Assembly (NCBI RefSeq): GCF_051020765.1
Contig: NC_134944.1
Location: 7,006,001-7,070,000, forward strand
Source: Lasioglossum baleicum
Taxonomy: Eukaryota; Arthropoda; Insecta; Hymenoptera; Halictidae
Reading direction: 5' to 3'
Length of the DNA: 64,000 nt
Below, one piece after another: positions 1-11,850 of the stretch (the stretch's first letter is position 1; each line of letters opens with the position of its first letter). Position numbers and translations under genes: made by a program. The notes beneath the pieces are model-generated. The model saw nothing but the letters and a program-made list of their open reading frames with translations, ran no database searches and was not told where the DNA came from.

Positions 1-19
1 TTCCGTCCTTGGAGAAGAA

Positions 20-105
20 TTGTCATGATTTTTTCATGAAACTTTCGGCAACGTACTCGCGACGCTTTCCTGATTAAAACGAGTCCAAGCACGATGGGGT
101 TCTGA
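20..105 (+). mobile_element. CAGTAAATCCTCTAT-family MITE fragment
   Basis: CATGAAACTTTCGGCAACGT and TTTCCTGATTAAAACGAGTC match 21905-21975 with moderate divergence. Confidence 0.5.
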
Positions 106-165
106 TATCTTTTTCGACGGTGGAGTCTGGGTCTTTTCTGACCCGAGACACTACTGTGATCGGTA

Positions 166-345
166 GACAGCAGATCTTTATACAAAATAAAAATTTTCTA
201 CCCGATTTGCAACAAACTTAAATGAAATAGAAATTTATTTTCTTTCTTAATATGTTCAATAGGTCGAAAATTATATAATCATTTTTCACTGTTTCGAATT
301 ACACCTACTCATTTTTGTAATAAATGCATAAAATTCGTTTTTTAG
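166..345. mobile_element. GACTGCGGAT-family MITE, degraded
   Basis: TAGACAGCAGATCTTTATAC at the left; ACCTACTCATTTTTGTAATA and AATGCATAAAATTCG at the right. Confidence 0.6.
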
Positions 346-348
346 TGA

Positions 349-613
349 TCAGAGTCGCGAAATTAAGACTTGCGTCCCCACCTTCCCCTTCTATGACGTA
401 TTTCGTCTCCGTCGTGCGTCAGAACGTCACGTGACCAAGCTGGGAGGGAGGGGGTAGTTTCTTCCCCTCGGTTCGTGCTCCCTCCCTTCATCTGACGACT
501 TTGCTTCCGGAAAAGTAAAGCAGCTTGTACCAATTTATAAATATTTTTGCTCGACTTTTAACGTCACGTGATTAACACTGGTAGAGAGGGGGTAACTTTT
601 TCCCCTAGATTCG
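349..613 (+). repeat. CACGTG-bearing dispersed repeat copy
   Basis: AAGACTTGCGTCCCCACCTT, ACGTCACGTGACCAAG, a second ACGTCACGTGATTAAC at 561 and GAGAGGGGGTAACTTTTTCC match 31999-32207, with an extra internal stretch. Confidence 0.75.
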
Positions 614-1320
614 CCATCTGACTGTGACAGTTTCTCCGGAGGAAGAAGAAACGTTTTCCAAGAGCAAAGAAAGGAGCGAGAGAGGAGAGACGGGGGCAGT
701 TTCCTCGCGAAAAAACCGGTCTTGTCTCAAAGCGTTTCGAAGGCGTCTGCTTCGCACGGAACGGAACGGAATGGAACGGCTCCTCTCTTTTCTTCGTTCC
801 CGTAAACGAGAGAAAGGCAGATGTGGGCAAGTTAACGACCCGTTATCGCGTGGACGGCGCGTACTCGCCGTTCGTGAAACTGGTTGCCGCCGATATTGCA
901 GCAACCAGGGGAAAAAGAGGGGAAAAGAGAGGAGGAGGCGGCGGCGGCGATGCGCGGCGAATCGCGAAACGTTGACCAATATGCGAGCGCAGGTGCACGA
1001 GGCTGCGAAAACGCCGAGAGACCAGACTCCAGAAGTCCTCTCTTTCCCCTCCCACGAGAAGCCGGAGAAACTCGAATTCTGACGCAGCTGCCAGGCGTAT
1101 TCGCCGTGTCCCGCTGCCATATTTCCCTGACGTGCGCTATATAGATCGCGAGAAAAGTTTGCCTGTTATCAGGAATAGTCAGTGTGTCCAAAGATCCTTG
1201 ATAAAACTGCGGAGAACATCAAAGTAGAAGCTTACTTCGAATGATCCCAGGAACTTTCCCATTCAAGGAAGTATAACATTTTTCGGGACACCTGTATGCG
1301 CGACGTGTACATATTTCTTT
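614..1320. other. GC-rich stretch without supported gene
   Basis: Overlapping frames up to 171 codons on both strands are arginine/serine-rich, as expected of purine-rich DNA; no domain is visible. Confidence 0.35.
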
Positions 1321-1945
1321 CTTAGCGAGTGCAGAATGATTACGATCGAACTGAAATTTCTAGCTAGATCATAGGTGGACACGTCTCACTCAACCGTAGC
1401 TGTGCTCTTTGGTCCTCTTTACAACAGGCGAAGGAGGCAAAAGTTCGAAACTGTGAGAGCCTCTGGCTAGAAGAATGCTCCGAAGGTCCTACTCTCATCC
1501 TCTAAGACTGGATCAGCGAGTAGAGAATGAGATTGATAACAATAGAACAGAAATTTCTAGCTGGATCATAGGTGAACATGTCTAACCCAACTGTAGCTGT
1601 ACTCTTGAAAGTGGCAATAGTTCGAAACTGTGGGAGCCTCTAGAAGACTACTAGCCTCTGCTAGACTCGTCCTTTAAGACTCGATCAGCGAGTAGACAAT
1701 GGGAAACAGAACGATAGAACAGCTAGCTAGATGAACACGTCTGATCCAACTGTAGGTACTCGATCAGCGAGTAGAGAATGGGAATCATAACGATCAAACA
1801 GCAATTTCTGGCTGGATCATAGGTGAACATGTCTGACCCAACTGTAGCTGTACTCTTGAAAGTGGCAATAGTTCGAAACTGTGGGAGCCTCTAGAAGACT
1901 ACAAGCCTCTGCTAGACTCATCTTGTAAAACTCGATCAGCGGCCC
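1321..1945 (+). repeat. Tandem repeat, ~170-190 bp unit, one unit deleted
   Basis: CGAGTAGAGAATG-type starts at 1326, 1519, 1690 and 1770. Units share CTGGATCATAGGTGAACATG, CCAACTGTAGCTGTACTCTT and GATCAGCGAGTAGA. The third unit lacks its middle. Confidence 0.85.
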
Positions 1946-2304
1946 CGGAGAGGATCCACGGGACAGCTGCCAGTGATAGATGAAGCACCTCGAGGACACC
2001 GTCTCTGGAGAAATTGTGCGGTCTACCTGAGAGAAGGAAAAGGAGCTGGGAACGAACCTAGGCAAAGAGCAGACTAGTGAAAGAACGGGCCAAGGTGCAT
2101 GTGCGGAGAGTGGCCGCCTGCGAGCCAGTCTCAGCCAGTCAGCCGGCCAGCATTTTCTTGGCCTTTCTCCACCGGTTGCCATTCCCCGACCGACAACAAT
2201 CGCTTCCGTGGAAGCCTTGACTGCGTTTTAAATGCGCGGCAGGTAGAGGCCTGCTATGCAAAATCGGCACAAAGGAGTGAGAGAGAAGAGGAGGGACAGA
2301 TAGA

Positions 2305-2305
<1 letters not shown>

Positions 2306-2336
<31 letters not shown>
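2306..2336 (+). repeat. (GA)n microsatellite
   Basis: About 14 GA dinucleotides; 1946-2569 is otherwise GC-rich without a supported gene. Confidence 0.85.
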
Positions 2337-2569
2337 CTGTAGACAAGACAGGCAAGCAGGCAGGCAGAAACGTCGCCTCTGTTTAAGGCACCCGGGCTGG
2401 CAAGAACGTATCTCCTTTCTATCCGTCTCTCCTCTCCTTTTGCCATGGTAACAAGGGAACGCCGGTAAATCTGCGAGCGGACAAAGCCGCGTTCCGCACG
2501 TTCTCGATCCCCTAACTCCGCCAGTCCTAATTGAATTTGTCGCACGGCGAGAAAATGGTAACCGATCGC

Positions 2570-2860
2570 GATCTACCTACGATACAGGAGCCATCAACCC
2601 CCTGATAATTCGTGCCGCGTTATAAGAAGCTCGAAATTGGTGCGAACCAGATCACATTAAATTGAACTTGATGAATTTGAATTCTCGTGCTAGTTTCGAT
2701 ACAGCAGAGGGTCAACCCCCTGATTATTCGTACCGCATCATAAGAAGATCAAGTTCAATTAGATGAATTTAAAGTCGCTATCTGATTTCGATACAGTGTA
2801 TAGTCAACCCCCTGATAACTCAACCCCCACTGAGAAGCCCCCACCAATAAGAAGCTCGGA
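2570..2860 (+). repeat. Degenerate tandem repeat, ~95-125 bp unit
   Basis: GTCAACCCCCTGATTATTCG and relatives occur at about 2587, 2711 and 2803, each preceded by TTCGATACAG and followed by ATAAGAAG. Confidence 0.7.
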
Positions 2861-3337
2861 ATTCTTACGAATCAGATGAAACTAAATTTGATCGAAATCG
2901 TAATTACTGCTCGGCAGGGTTTATTGAACTCCAAGTACTCCCTCGTTCGCACAGCTTCCAGATCGAACACGATTTCGCTACAGAAGGGGTGGGTGGATAG
3001 GTCTCTCCCCCTCTATTGGAGAGGAGATCGGTTACCGTGGATTTCGTCGAAAGCTGTGCGCGGGCCAGATGATCCCGAAGAGGAGATCGTGTGTGGCTCG
3101 ATAGAGAGGAGTCTCACTATTCGAGAGGATGGTCGGTGATCGGGCGAGATTCCTGCGGTGCTCTCTCGATTCTATGCGGAGGAAAGGTCACCGGTCGCGG
3201 GTCTCGAAATCGTGCGTACCTGGTCGATCGTTCGGGGGTTAATATACCGGGGGGTACAGCTGGTGGGGGAAGAAGGGGAATCAAGATGGCGTAACCGGCG
3301 GCCGTTCACAACGATCCTGCGATCGCGTCCGCGCCGG

Positions 3338-3340
<3 letters not shown>

Positions 3341-3411
<71 letters not shown>
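3341..3411 (+). repeat. (GA)n tract
   Basis: About 35 uninterrupted GA dinucleotides. The YY1-like CAAGATGGCG lies 60 bp upstream at 3283-3292. Confidence 0.92.
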
Positions 3412-3415
<4 letters not shown>

Positions 3416-3687
3416 GGTAACAAACGGACGGGCCAGGTGAAAAGATCGATCGGCTACCGACGAACCGATCCCAGGAACTCTCGGCAGCAACGGAGAGCAA
3501 GCTGAGGAGAGTAACGCAGAGAACGAGAGAAGAAAAGACCGCGGGCGAGAGAGCCGGCTGGTCTCTCGCTCGCCGGCTGCTATATCGATTGACGGTGGTG
3601 GTGTGTGCCCATCTTCAAAATGGCGCGCGGGGATACACGCTCGAAATCCCGCCGCCGCTGCCGTCGAGAGAACTGTGCGCCCCTCGT

Positions 3688-3688
<1 letters not shown>

Positions 3689-3746
<58 letters not shown>

Positions 3747-3780
3747 CTCTCTCTCGCTCTCTCTCTCGCTCTCTCTTTCG
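3689..3780 (+). repeat. (CT)n tract with CTCTCTCG variants
   Basis: About 46 dinucleotides; the last third is broken into CTCTCTCG octamers. The YY1-like CAAAATGGCG lies at about 3616. Confidence 0.9.
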
Positions 3781-4231
3781 GGACAGGAGAAAAAATGCGT
3801 AGCGCCTGGGGGACGATCGGTTAGGCGGATCTCGAGGATAACGAGACGACAGTAGCGTGCAACGATCTAGGAATCTAGAGACACCGGAGGGGGGCACCGG
3901 AGAAGAGGCTGACCACGCGGCTACGACTGCTAGGTTTTCCGCTTTCCTGCGCGTCGCGGAAACGGAGCGGAAAAAAGGATCGGAGCGGGTGCGGTGAGCG
4001 GCGAAGCCGGTGTCCGGGGGTTGGCCCGCGATGTGGCACGCTCGCCGGTGTACTCACCTCGATGGTCGAGGGCGTCGTCGAGGCGGAATTCTCCCTTGTA
4101 GAGCGTCCCTCGCCGCGGCTCGCCACAAGAAACACACCACCGGGTACAGCAGTATTATTCCGAAAGGCTGTTCCGATCGCCGTGAGGACTGCGCGGCGAC
4201 GTACACGTAGAAGACGAACGAGACGGAGGAG

Positions 4232-4276
4232 ACTCAAAAGACGACGACGCAGACGACGACGACGACGACGACGACG
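4232..4276 (+). repeat. (GAC)n trinucleotide tract
   Basis: GACGACGACGACGACGACG-type repeat in CpG-rich DNA. On the minus strand a splice-donor-like CGAG|GTGAGTAC at about 4055 follows it. Confidence 0.8.
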
Positions 4277-6117
4277 GCGTCTAGACAGACACGAGAGAGA
4301 GTGGTGATGATGATGCTGGTCGGCTCGAGAGGAGTGACTCGAGTTTTCTCCGCGTCCGCTGGCAGGGCGGCACATGCACACACGAGGTTTCGTTCGCGTG
4401 GGCGTCGAACAGGACTGATATCGCCGAAAACTCGTCGGGATCTCGAGGACTCGAGGCGCAACAGCAGCTTGGAAGCGGGAGCGAGCGCGTTCGCGAACTC
4501 ATCCACCAGGCTCGGTAACGCGCGACCGACTGAACAGAGAGAAGCGGAGGGGAAGCGGCGTCCGTCTGTCGGTCCCGTCTGTCCGTCTGTCCGTCCGGCC
4601 GTCTTTCTGTCACCACAGCGCGGCGTATTGCTCGTTCTCTATCTCTCTCTCTCCCTGGTTTCCTTCCCTTTCTTTCTTTCTTTCTTTCTTTCTTCGCTCG
4701 CTCGATCCCACTCTCCTTCTTTCTTTCTCAACAGTCCGTCTCTTCCCCGCTGCTGTTGCTGCCCCCCACGGCCACGCTCTCTCTCTCTCTCTCTCTCACT
4801 CGATTTTTCCTCGAACCTCGTGTACGCACGCACACACACGCACCCGCGCGCAGAGACACACAGAGAGGAACTCGATGCTCCCTCGAAATCACCAACAGGT
4901 ATTTACACACAGGCCGATTTCGTTTGACCAAACGCGCGCGCGCGGAGAACGAACACCGATGCACACTGTGAAACAGACGATGATCCAAAGTAGAGAGACT
5001 CACCCCCTGCGAAACCGGGGAGGAAGACGCGATCGATCAATCGACGGTGCGGTGCACTATCGCGGGCCGATAAGAAACTCGTCGACGAGGAGGTGTCCCA
5101 TGCGTGTGCGAGACGAAAGAGAGAGGGAGAGATAGATACCGGCTCGGCTGGACCCCCGATCGATCGTTTTCGCGTTCTCCTCTCTCTCTCTAGAGGAGGA
5201 TCTCCTCTATGTCTGTGCGCGCGTGTCTCTCGTTCCTTTGTTCCCGCCGTCGAGAAGAGAGAGTTTCCACTGCGTGCTAGAGCCGGTCGATCCTCTCTTT
5301 GTCCGGAGATCACCGCGCGCAATCAAATTCTACTCTCCGTTAAATCTAACTCGACGATCTTTTTACCCTTCTCTCTCTCTCTCTCTTTCTCTCTTTCACT
5401 CGCCTTGCTATCTTTTCCTACGCGTAACTCCGAACGGATAACCGGTGAAGATCGCGCGACGGTTGCGGTTCTGTGTTACGGCCACACTCTGCGTTCTGCA
5501 CTGCTCGACGGTCGGAGAAAGAATGAGCTCCGGGATAGACGGGAGCCGGGCAGGAACGTATCGGCCGAGCCCGGCACCCCGGGACTTCGTCCGGATGGTG
5601 GCAGCCCTGCCTCGGAACAGAGAGGGAGAGCCTCGAAAAGACTCCAGGGCGGGGTCCCGAACCGCGCGAGAACACCAAGGGCTCCTCTTCTCTCTCCCTA
5701 CCTCGAAACGCGTCCCCTACAGCGAAAGTATAGCATGCCCGTTTTCAAGGTCAGCTATTTTTCCGACCCACCCCTTGGGGACACGATCGGTCCCGATATA
5801 TCCACGCTCGTATCCTCTCGCCTACGATTGGATATGTTGATCGATCGGTACGCGTTTCGAGATTTCTGCATTCGACCGGACCCTGTGTCGGTCTCCTTTG
5901 TCGATCCCTACTCTGGGATCCTTGAGCTATCACATCTGACTAATCTCAACGTAAACTCCCGACTTGAGCCGATAACAGATTCGAAACGAATGAGTCACCA
6001 ATCCGAAACAACCCTTGGCCTCTTCCAGCGACACGTCACTCATCCAGACAACAGGCGTTCGCATTTCCCTACCCATTGTATTCGATATCCTCGCATTTCG
6101 AAAATCCTCGGACACTT
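4277..6117. other. CpG-rich, CT-rich stretch without supported gene
   Basis: Contains (TTTC)n at about 4670-4693, (CT)n at 4778-4798, CGCACACACACGCAC at about 4828 and short CT tracts at 5180 and 5370. The 208- and 348-codon frames are low-complexity or unsupported. Possible 5' regulatory DNA (inference). Confidence 0.35.
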
Positions 6118-6865
6118 CAGACTCTGGAGCAGACGATAACCGTGTCAGACCGCTCTATAGGCTGTCCAAAAAACGTCGGACACCATCATCAAACTCTAGA
6201 CAAGCTTGCGACATCGCTAGTTGAACAAACCCCTTCAGATTTGCTTGTAAATTCGGCAATCCGGGATCAAGTTTCCCGAGCAAACGATAGGTCAGGCCGC
6301 TCTATAGGCTGTCCAAAAAACGTCGGACACCATCATCAAACTCTAGACAAGCTTGCGACACCAATAGTTGAACAAACACCTTCAGATTTGCCTGTAAATC
6401 TGCAAACCCGGAATCAAGTTTCCGGAGCAGACGATAAATCAGACCGCGCTACAGGCTGTCCGAAAAACGTCGGACACTATCATAAAACTCTAGGCAAGCT
6501 TGCGACACCAATAGTTGAACAAACCCCTTCAGGTTTGCTAGTAAATTCGGCAATCCGGGATCAAGTTTCCCGAGCAGACGATAGGTCAGGCCGCTCCATA
6601 GGCTGTCCAAAAAACGTCTCAACTATCATCAAACTCTAGACAAGCTTGCGACACCGCTAGTTGAACAAGCCCCTTCAGATTTGCTTGTAAATCTGAAAAT
6701 CCGGGATCAAGTTTCCCGAGCAGACGATAAGTCAGAGCGCTTTACAGTGTGTCCCAAAAAGGGTCGGACACAATCATCAAACTCTACACAAGCTCGCGAC
6801 ACCGCTAATTGAACAACCCCCTCCAGATTTTCTTTTGGAAACCCCTGATCAAGTGTCCGGAGCAA
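6118..6865 (+). repeat. Minisatellite, 147-bp unit, ~5 copies
   Basis: GTCAG(A/G)CCGC starts units at 6144, 6291, 6438, 6585 and 6731 (spacings 147, 147, 147, 146). Units share CTGTCCAAAAAACGTCGGAC, CATCAAACTCTAGACAAGCT and GATCAAGTTTCCCGAGCAGA. Because 147 is a multiple of three, a 187-codon frame stays open through four units; it is probably incidental. Confidence 0.92.
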
Positions 6866-7399
6866 ATTTCATCGTGTGCTGCGAATGTGTGTTGCGAACA
6901 ATTTAGTAGAGCTCTGCGATTAGTCGAATTGCAAGGATTTATCCTCCTTGTGATGAGCCTTCGTCGATTCAGTCCGGTTCCTTTCAATAATTGTGTACAT
7001 CATCGAACGCGATCATGCGAAAGTTGGAAAAATTAGCAGATGCGCGAGAACAAAGCAACTAACCTAGCCTTTCAACATCGTTACTCTTCAATGATTCCAC
7101 AATAGAATCATGAACTCTTGTATTCTCATATTTCGAGTTTCCGCCAGGTTTTCTGTGTGCCGCGACCCCGCTGCGCGGTGGTCCGGACGTATGTGTATCG
7201 AATGATGATAATAATAATAATTCGCGGGATTGGTGTACGCAGGACCGGAGAGATTCGCGAGCTCGGTGAACGACCTACCGTAACACGGTGTGCTCGGTTC
7301 GAGAGCGGGAGGGGAGGAAATCGATTCGCGAAAGTCATCCGGCGTTCAGCGCCGAGAGTATCGAGAGTAGCTGGCCCCCAAAGAAGAGAAGCTGCACAC

Positions 7400-7431
<32 letters not shown>

Positions 7432-8154
7432 CAGACGGAATGGTGTATATATCGTAGTCACGAGGCGATTATCTGGTGGCCGTTGTCGTCGAGTAATCTC
7501 GGAGCGACCGGTGCGCGTTCTACCTGGAAATGGTTGGTTGTTTGGGCAACAACGACGACGGTGGCCGCTCGAGCGGAACAAAATACTGCGCGTATAGAAA
7601 CCTGACGGCGCGGCGTCGCTCGCCTACAACTAGTCGTGTCTATACGCGAGGCGAGCGGAGCAATCGCCTTTCGCCTTTCCCGTCTCCGTGCCTGTCCCCT
7701 GTCCTGTTCCCTGTCTTGTCCTGGCCCCGGTGACTAATGCGAAAAGCGGCGGGTGCACGCCGAAGAGAGGAACGACGCCGGCTCTACGTGCCCGCCAAGG
7801 CAGCCACGTCGGGTTAGATAACAACTCGGCGCGCCCGGAATTTCGGAATTTCGACCGGCCACCGGCAGACACACACGTTCAACTCTCTCCCTCCCTCATT
7901 CTCTCTCTCCGTCTCCTCTGTCCTCGAGAGACTTCGATGCATCGAGTCGCATCGCCGTCGCTTTTCATCGGCGTGCAACATCCAGCCGCTCACTCGGCCG
8001 GCGATACATCGTATCGATTTCCAACCGTGCCACCCAACTTCACCGTGCTCCGGCCGGCTGCGGCCGTGGATTGCCCCGTGTGCCACTGCACCAGCTTCGG
8101 AGCCACGCTTCTATCACGAGAGACGCGATGCTTCTTGTCTCAGCTAATCGTCTG
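6866..8154. other. GC-rich stretch without supported gene
   Basis: Contains (GA)n at 7398-7431 and a GCCTGTCCCCTGTCCTGTTC pyrimidine-rich patch near 7690. Frames up to 159 codons are low-complexity or unsupported. Confidence 0.35.
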
Positions 8155-8560
8155 AGCCGGGGCCACAAAGCCACGCCCCTATTCTACGCGAACAGAGTCA
8201 TCTGAGACAGGGACACGAAGTTGTGGCTCTACTCAAGGCGGACAATGTTGTCCGGAGCCAGGGCCACGAAGCCACGCCTCTATTTCACGTGAACAAGATC
8301 GTCTTCAGACGGAAACACGAAGTCACGCCCCTAGTCTTTGCGAACAAAGTCATATGAGACAGGGACATGAAGTTGTAGCTCTACTGAAGGTGAATAATTT
8401 TGTCCGGAGCCAGGATCACGAAGCCACGCCTATATTCTACGAGAACAAAGTCGTCCAAGCCAGGACCACGGCGCCACGCCTCTATTTCACGTGTACAATA
8501 TCGTCTTGGGACGGAGACACGAAGCCACGCCCCTAGTCTACGCGCAAAATGATGTCGAAT
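8155..8560 (-). repeat. Minisatellite, ~50-bp unit, ~8 copies, higher-order ~152 bp
   Basis: Each unit carries a version of CGAAGCCACGCCCCTA (reverse complement TAGGGGCGTGGCTTCG) followed by TTCTACGCGAACAAAGTCGT or a variant. Units 2 and 5 (GAGACAGGGACACGAAGTTG at 8204 and its relative at 8356) are closer to each other than to neighbours, so three units form a higher-order repeat. Confidence 0.9.
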
Positions 8561-8777
8561 AGCTAAAACGATACTAGATGGTACGGATAGAAGCGCAGTG
8601 AACACGTCGAGTGCCATTTTGAATAATACTTTACTCGTGTTGTGCTTGAAATGCGACTCTATAGTTTTGTAACAGTTGCAAGATTGAATTCATTCGGATT
8701 AATATTATAACGTGCTTGGAAAATTGCACCTCGACGACTCTTGCTTTCGTGAAATAGGCGTGGTCTATGGGAGAGGT

Positions 8778-8790
8778 GGGCGTGGCTTCG
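8778..8790 (+). promoter_or_regulatory. Exact GGGCGTGGCTTCG site outside an array
   Basis: Single 13-base match with a partial AGGCGTGGTC site 20 bp upstream (8758). See findings. Confidence 0.5.
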
Positions 8791-10170
8791 TTGCCCCCAG
8801 CCCTATCGGAGCTGAATTCTACGTATAATAAGACTGTATAACAAAACAACTATATCTGTTCCATAGCGATGAGACAGTAATGAAGTAGTAGCTCGAATAT
8901 TCTTCGGTTCTCCGGAAGGCAACCCGAGACCGTGTCGAGGAATCGGTAATCGGCGAGGAATGTACACAAGACTCGGGATCGTCTCAGTTGACGTCGATCG
9001 ATACTGGCACTGCCGCGCCGGAAATCGGTTATCGATTTCCAGACCCGCAGCTACGTTGCATACCGTGCCGAGGACGCTTTTGTGCGCGTCGAACAATGCC
9101 CGGATAAGGATTTTCCGCGAAACAGAACCAGATTACGTGCTTCCGTACTGGTCGACCTCGACCTTCTGCGTCGCCAGCCTCCCTTGCTCTCTCTCTCTCT
9201 ATCCCTCTCTCTTTGTCTCTCATGATGTTCGCTACCGAGAAGAATTCGGTTCGACATTGTATCTTCATTCGATAGCGTTATCTTCAACAAAGACATCTCG
9301 ACAAAGGAATGTTTGCTGCAACGACGAACTGGTAGCCGCTTCGAGAGAGTCATTGTTCATACATATATTTATTAATTTAATGAAATTGAGAAATGTATTT
9401 ATTCGAATAATTTAAATTCGAAATTATTCGTCTCAAAAATAAGAAATGAAGTTACCAATTATAATTTACTTTTTTTTTTGTATAAATATTTTTAGAAATT
9501 TCATCTGTATCCCCTTTTAATGATCAAAATTTCTGACAATATTCGTACGAGAAATAAATTGGGGGTTAAAGTTATAATTGTCAGCAAGAAATAAATGATT
9601 ACATCAATGTATAATTATGTTGTTTTCAATGTTTACGATAAATAATTTTGAATTTAAATCATTTAAATGAATATGATTGTGTAAGATTCTTTCCGCTCGG
9701 TTGTTCGTTCTATTCCCGCGATAGAACAGGTGCAGCAGTTCGCGGAGCGTCTGAATCGCGATCGTAAAACGAGACGTAGAATTCCCGGAGCGTAGTTACT
9801 CACTCGCGACGACGAAGAAACCGTAACGACGCACCGCGCCGCAGCGCTTCGACCGTTGTTCCTGTTGCCGCGAGAGTTTAATAGGCGACGCGCTTCATCG
9901 CGCGGCAGACAACGGAATCGAGACGGCGCGATATGCACACACTTCACGCTGAAAACCGCTCGACGAACGATACAGAGAGTGTGTGCGTTTCCGGCCACCG
10001 GAACGTAATGGCTTTTCTTCGAATTCTAATGGAAATCGATCTCGAACGAGCGAGCACGCGAACAAGCGTGCACCTTTTCGTCGATCGGTTGGATCTTCGA
10101 ATGTTCATAGTTGCCAACGGAAGAGCCTCTCCACGACAATACTTTCATCATGTTCATCGTCATTTAAATC
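8791..10170. other. No recognisable gene
   Basis: 8850-9360 is GC-rich and 9360-9660 very AT-rich. 9690-10090 is CpG-rich with a splice-donor-like GCGAGTGAGTAAC on the minus strand near 9800. No exon is supported. Confidence 0.35.
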
Positions 10171-10286
10171 ATCGTCTCTTTCTTTCCTGTACGCTGTCCT
10201 CCCTTGCGTCCGAAAAACTTTCAACGTCAATTAAACCACTAAATACATGTGAAATTATATCGTGTTTGGTCTATTTTTAATCAGAG

Positions 10287-10542
10287 AATAAAAAAATATA
10301 TTAAAAAAACTTTTTAAAAACCACGCTTATATTAAAATGCACTAAATAGGAGAAAATATCTTTTTAGGCATTAGTGACTATAAATAAAAGCGTGGAGCGC
10401 TGAACTATATTGACGTAATCTTCGTGGGCGCTCCACGCTTTTATTTATAGTCACTAATGCCTTAAAAAAAATATTTCCTCCTTTTTAGTGCATTTTAATA
10501 TAAGCGTGGTTTTTAAAAAGTTTTTTTATAGATTTTTTTATT
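10287..10542. mobile_element. Near-perfect foldback element
   Basis: AATAAAAAAATATATTAAAA, ACTTTTTAAAAACCACGCTT, GCATTAGTGACTATAAATAA and AAGCGTGGAGCGC in the left arm are mirrored by GCGCTCCACGCTTTTATTTA, TAGTCACTAATGCC and TATAAGCGTGGTTTTTAAAA in the right arm. Arms are about 115 bp and the loop about 25 bp. Confidence 0.85.
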
Positions 10543-10937
10543 TTCTACTTTTTAGTTTTTTTTTTTAAATGGAACGCAAGATATAGTGATACTGGTATAA
10601 AATGGCAAGATATAGAAACGCAATATATGGAAATACGCGAGATAGAATGAAAGGATGACTCCGAGAGACGACGTCTCTTGATGGAGTCCAAAATTGTCCG
10701 AAATGGAACTGAATGAACGAAACACCACACTGACTGAGCTCCTTCGGTGCGAGATGGGTCAGTGGAGTGGGGATGCAATATTGCTAAAGGATAAATATTG
10801 CATTGTCATCCAGTTCTGAGCTATGTTTAAAGTTTCAAGTCTCTAGCTGTCATCGGGAAGTGATTTAAAATTCGATTACAAGATTTGACGCATACAACGA
10901 CAACATCGACAACTCAGCAAGCTAATATTAGCGTGGT
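10543..10937. repeat. Repeat block shared with 13540-13610 and 19706-19752
   Basis: CTGAGCTCCTTCGGTGCGAG then GTCAGTGGAGTGGGGATGC is inverted at 19706-19752; GATTACAAGATTTGACGCAT and TTAGCGTGGTAAGAATGCC recur at 13545-13610. Confidence 0.6.
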
Positions 10938-11508
10938 AAGAATGCCACGAATATATTGATAAAAGATTCATAAAAAAAATGAATAATAATCGTGCGATCG
11001 TGCTGTCGCGTTAGTAGTGGTTCACACCGATATACCGGGCCTAGATCAGATAACTAATTTGGGGAGGATATTCTTGGTTGCATCTATCGTGTAGAAATTG
11101 TTGCATCCATAGAACATTTACTGTACTAACTTTCAAGTACGTAAAAGAATAACCGATTGTTTATCCTGGACGAAGGTCTTCGAAGAAAGGAAGAAGTTCG
11201 AGGGAGATGGAAGTGTAGAGTGGGTGGAGGAGAGTCCCCCGAGCGAATTCTCTACTTAACGTCAATTATCTCGGATCGTTCGAATCACGGGCTTTTGATG
11301 GCTGCAATCGTCGCGACAATCGGCGATATTCGTTCGGAGCTGCGCCGCAAAAAAGAGAATCGCCGCGGAACGCATTAACCCAATTAGAGACGGGACAGTG
11401 ACGAATCGGTGTTTCCACGGAGCGATATCGTTATCAAGGAACAATGCGTACGGTCGCTGGAATCTCGATGACTTTGTTCGTAACACCGGTTACTCTACGA
11501 TGTAAGCT

Positions 11509-11510
<2 letters not shown>

Positions 11511-11556
<46 letters not shown>
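11511..11556 (+). repeat. (GA)n microsatellite
   Basis: About 22 GA dinucleotides. The flanks 11100-11850 are GC-rich without a supported gene. Confidence 0.9.
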
Positions 11557-11560
<4 letters not shown>

Positions 11561-11850
11561 GTTAGAATGAGGAGGGGAGAGACAGTTCCTTTTCATTTCT
11601 CTGTAATACTTCGCACCAGACGTTATTACCACAACCGTTTCCGCTCTGAAAGCCCAGCGACGCAGCCGACTCGTGACCGATTAACACGTTTCGCTGATCG
11701 CGCGCGCTCTCCGCGGAATCTCGGGACGATCGCTGTGTCTCATGGAAATCGCACCGCACGTTCCGAAGGAAAATTTAACACTTAACCGACCGGTAGTGGT
11801 TCAACATCCTACGGCCGCAAATGCTTCGCTGACACCGCACGTTGTTGGTC

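Larger units (their letters stand above)
10171..11095 (-). mobile_element. CAGTAAATCCTCTAT-family MITE split by insertions
   Basis: 10171-10286 (TACGCTGTCCTCCCTTGCGT, TATATCGTGTTTGGTCTAT) and 10938-11095 (AATGCCACGAATATATTGAT, GTAGTGGTTCACACCGATAT) match consecutive parts of the copy at 43501-43957. About 650 bp of foreign repeat DNA lies between them. Confidence 0.7.

Noticed and set aside
4301..4927. 208-codon frame
   Set aside because: Made of CT/TTTC low-complexity sequence (runs of Ser, Leu, Phe).
5093..6139. 348-codon open frame, the longest outside LYST
   Set aside because: CpG-rich, serine/arginine-rich composition, passes through CT microsatellites, no domain, and overlaps other long frames; no splice or family support.
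7530..7733. Frame beginning MVGCLGNN, recalling the G-protein alpha-s start MGCLGN
   Set aside because: The glycine is not at position 2, and nothing after the first eight residues fits a G-alpha subunit.
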